Positions 6,103 to 6,657 of a DNA stretch of 6,657 bases are shown piece by piece; the first letter of the stretch is position 1, and each line of letters opens with the position of its first letter. Under the pieces are notes generated by a model. That model did not search any database. It saw only the letters and a list, made by a program, of their open reading frames with translations, and was not told where the DNA came from. A program made the translations under genes and the position numbers. Source of the stretch: DASPPK01 sp964399235 (GTDB lineage: Archaea > Thermoproteota > Bathyarchaeia > Bathyarchaeales > Bathycorpusculaceae); contig CAYNQC010000077.1 in assembly GCA_964399235.1 (NCBI GenBank), forward strand, positions 1 to 6,657, given 5' to 3'.

Positions 6103-6110
6103 ACATGGGC

Positions 6111-6650
6111 ATGAGTGGTTATCCGGCTGGAAGCATTGAAGATCGAGAAATATTGAAGAAAATGCAGACAGAAAAACTGTTGGACTACTTTTTCTTGCAA
6201 ATAAGAAATCTGTGGAGAGTTGATGGACTGTACTTTCTCGGCATCGAGAAGAAGTTGGGAACAGAAGCAGCAACAGAAATAGACGCGGGAGTCTGGGAAA
6301 CAATGGCAGAAATAGAAGCAAAGAGCCTGCAAAAGATGTTTAATGTCTGTGAAAAGCCAGATGCCTCGACGATTGTAGATTTGCTGCGAAAATCCAGTTG
6401 GGCCTTGGATCAACCTTTCAAGACGATTGAAGTCGCCAGTCGAAGAACGATTTTGGGAATAGATCGATGTAGAACGCAGGAGGCAAGGTTGAGCAAAGGG
6501 CTGGAAGAGTTTCCATGCAAGCAGGTACGGTTTGGTTATCTGAAGAATTTTGCGAAATCGTTGAATCCTTATGCAAAAGTGACCTGCTTGGTTTGTCCGC
6601 CGGACCAGCATCCGAAAGATTCATGGTGCCGATGGGTTTTCGAAACCTAG
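6111..6650 (+). CDS. DUF6125 / ATC-hydrolase-like cysteine-rich protein of unknown function
   Basis: A 179-residue soluble protein. The N-terminal half holds a helical block RNLWRVDGLYFLGIEKKLG (32-50), then AATEID (53-58), W62 and the ExxKSL helix. This resembles proteins annotated as DUF6125 or L-2-amino-thiazoline-4-carboxylic acid hydrolase-like. The C-terminal half has five ordered cysteines: C120 in RCRTQ, C136 in EFPCK, the pair C159 and C162 in TCLVCPPD, and C173 in WCRW. This suggests a metal or redox site, but no function is established. The start at 6111 is taken from the AGGAG at 6098; ATGs at 6084 and 6105 are in frame but poorly placed, and 6084 would precede the likely transcription start. 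The gene diverges from uppP and ends 7 nt before the window edge, so its downstream partner is unseen. The match to the family is from memory of its motifs. Confidence 0.75.
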   Translation: MSGYPAGSIEDREILKKMQTEKLLDYFFLQIRNLWRVDGLYFLGIEKKLGTEAATEIDAGVWETMAEIEAKSLQKMFNVCEKPDASTIVDLLRKSSWALDQPFKTIEVASRRTILGIDRCRTQEARLSKGLEEFPCKQVRFGYLKNFAKSLNPYAKVTCLVCPPDQHPKDSWCRWVFET

Positions 6651-6657
6651 TGCGCGC

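Noticed and set aside
6084..6110. ATG 6084 as start of the DUF6125-like gene
   Set aside because: The AGGAG site lies inside this extension and a transcript from TTAATTAA would begin downstream of 6084.
1..6657. CRISPR array, mobile element, tRNA or rRNA
   Set aside because: No spaced direct repeats, terminal inverted repeats, transposase motifs or tRNA-like segments were seen; nearly all bases are in conserved genes.

Overview
The window looks archaeal and chromosomal. It carries a class I (archaeal-type) CCA-adding enzyme directly behind a 2'-5' RNA ligase/cyclic phosphodiesterase. It also carries the archaeal gene pair UPF0200 (P-loop kinase-like) and UPF0201/DUF54. Ribosome binding sites match the archaeal anti-SD (AGGTGA, AGGAG), starts are often GTG or TTG, and AT boxes of TATA type sit upstream of the divergent starts. 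Base composition is moderate, by eye a little under 50% GC. The gene set would fit an uncultured Thermoproteota-type lineage such as Bathyarchaeia, but the assignment below 'Archaea' is only a guess.

Layout. A leftward cluster occupies 3141 down to 1: a UPF0200 kinase-like ATPase, overlapping by 13 nt a UPF0201/DUF54 putative RNA-binding protein, then after 22 nt a stand-alone beta-CASP metallo-beta-lactamase nuclease, then after 106 nt an SPL-family radical SAM protein that runs off the left edge. A rightward pair occupies 3239-5249: thpR and cca, 13 nt apart. These two groups are head to head across about 97 nt (3142-3238). The cca gene then runs tail to tail into uppP (minus strand, 5235-6029), with a 15-nt overlap of the two 3' ends. 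A second head-to-head junction (6030-6110) separates uppP from a small cysteine-rich protein of DUF6125/ATC-hydrolase-like type (6111-6650). Coding density is very high and no gap exceeds about 110 nt. I see no tRNA, rRNA, CRISPR, mobile element or long repeat.

Function. The genes around the 3142-3238 junction mostly concern RNA: a putative RNA-binding protein, a beta-CASP nuclease of the RNA-processing group, an enzyme acting on RNA 2',3'-ends, and the enzyme that builds and repairs the tRNA CCA end. The right part adds a polyprenyl-diphosphate phosphatase (lipid-carrier recycling) and an uncharacterised protein.

Most notable points: an Asn at the position expected to hold the third catalytic carboxylate of the CCA-adding enzyme; the head-to-head RNA 3'-end neighbourhood with the uncharacterised UPF0200/UPF0201 pair; and two divergent junctions, each with one symmetrical AT box that could serve both directions. 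I saw no clear evidence of a wholly new system; most of the window is ordinary archaeal core genome.
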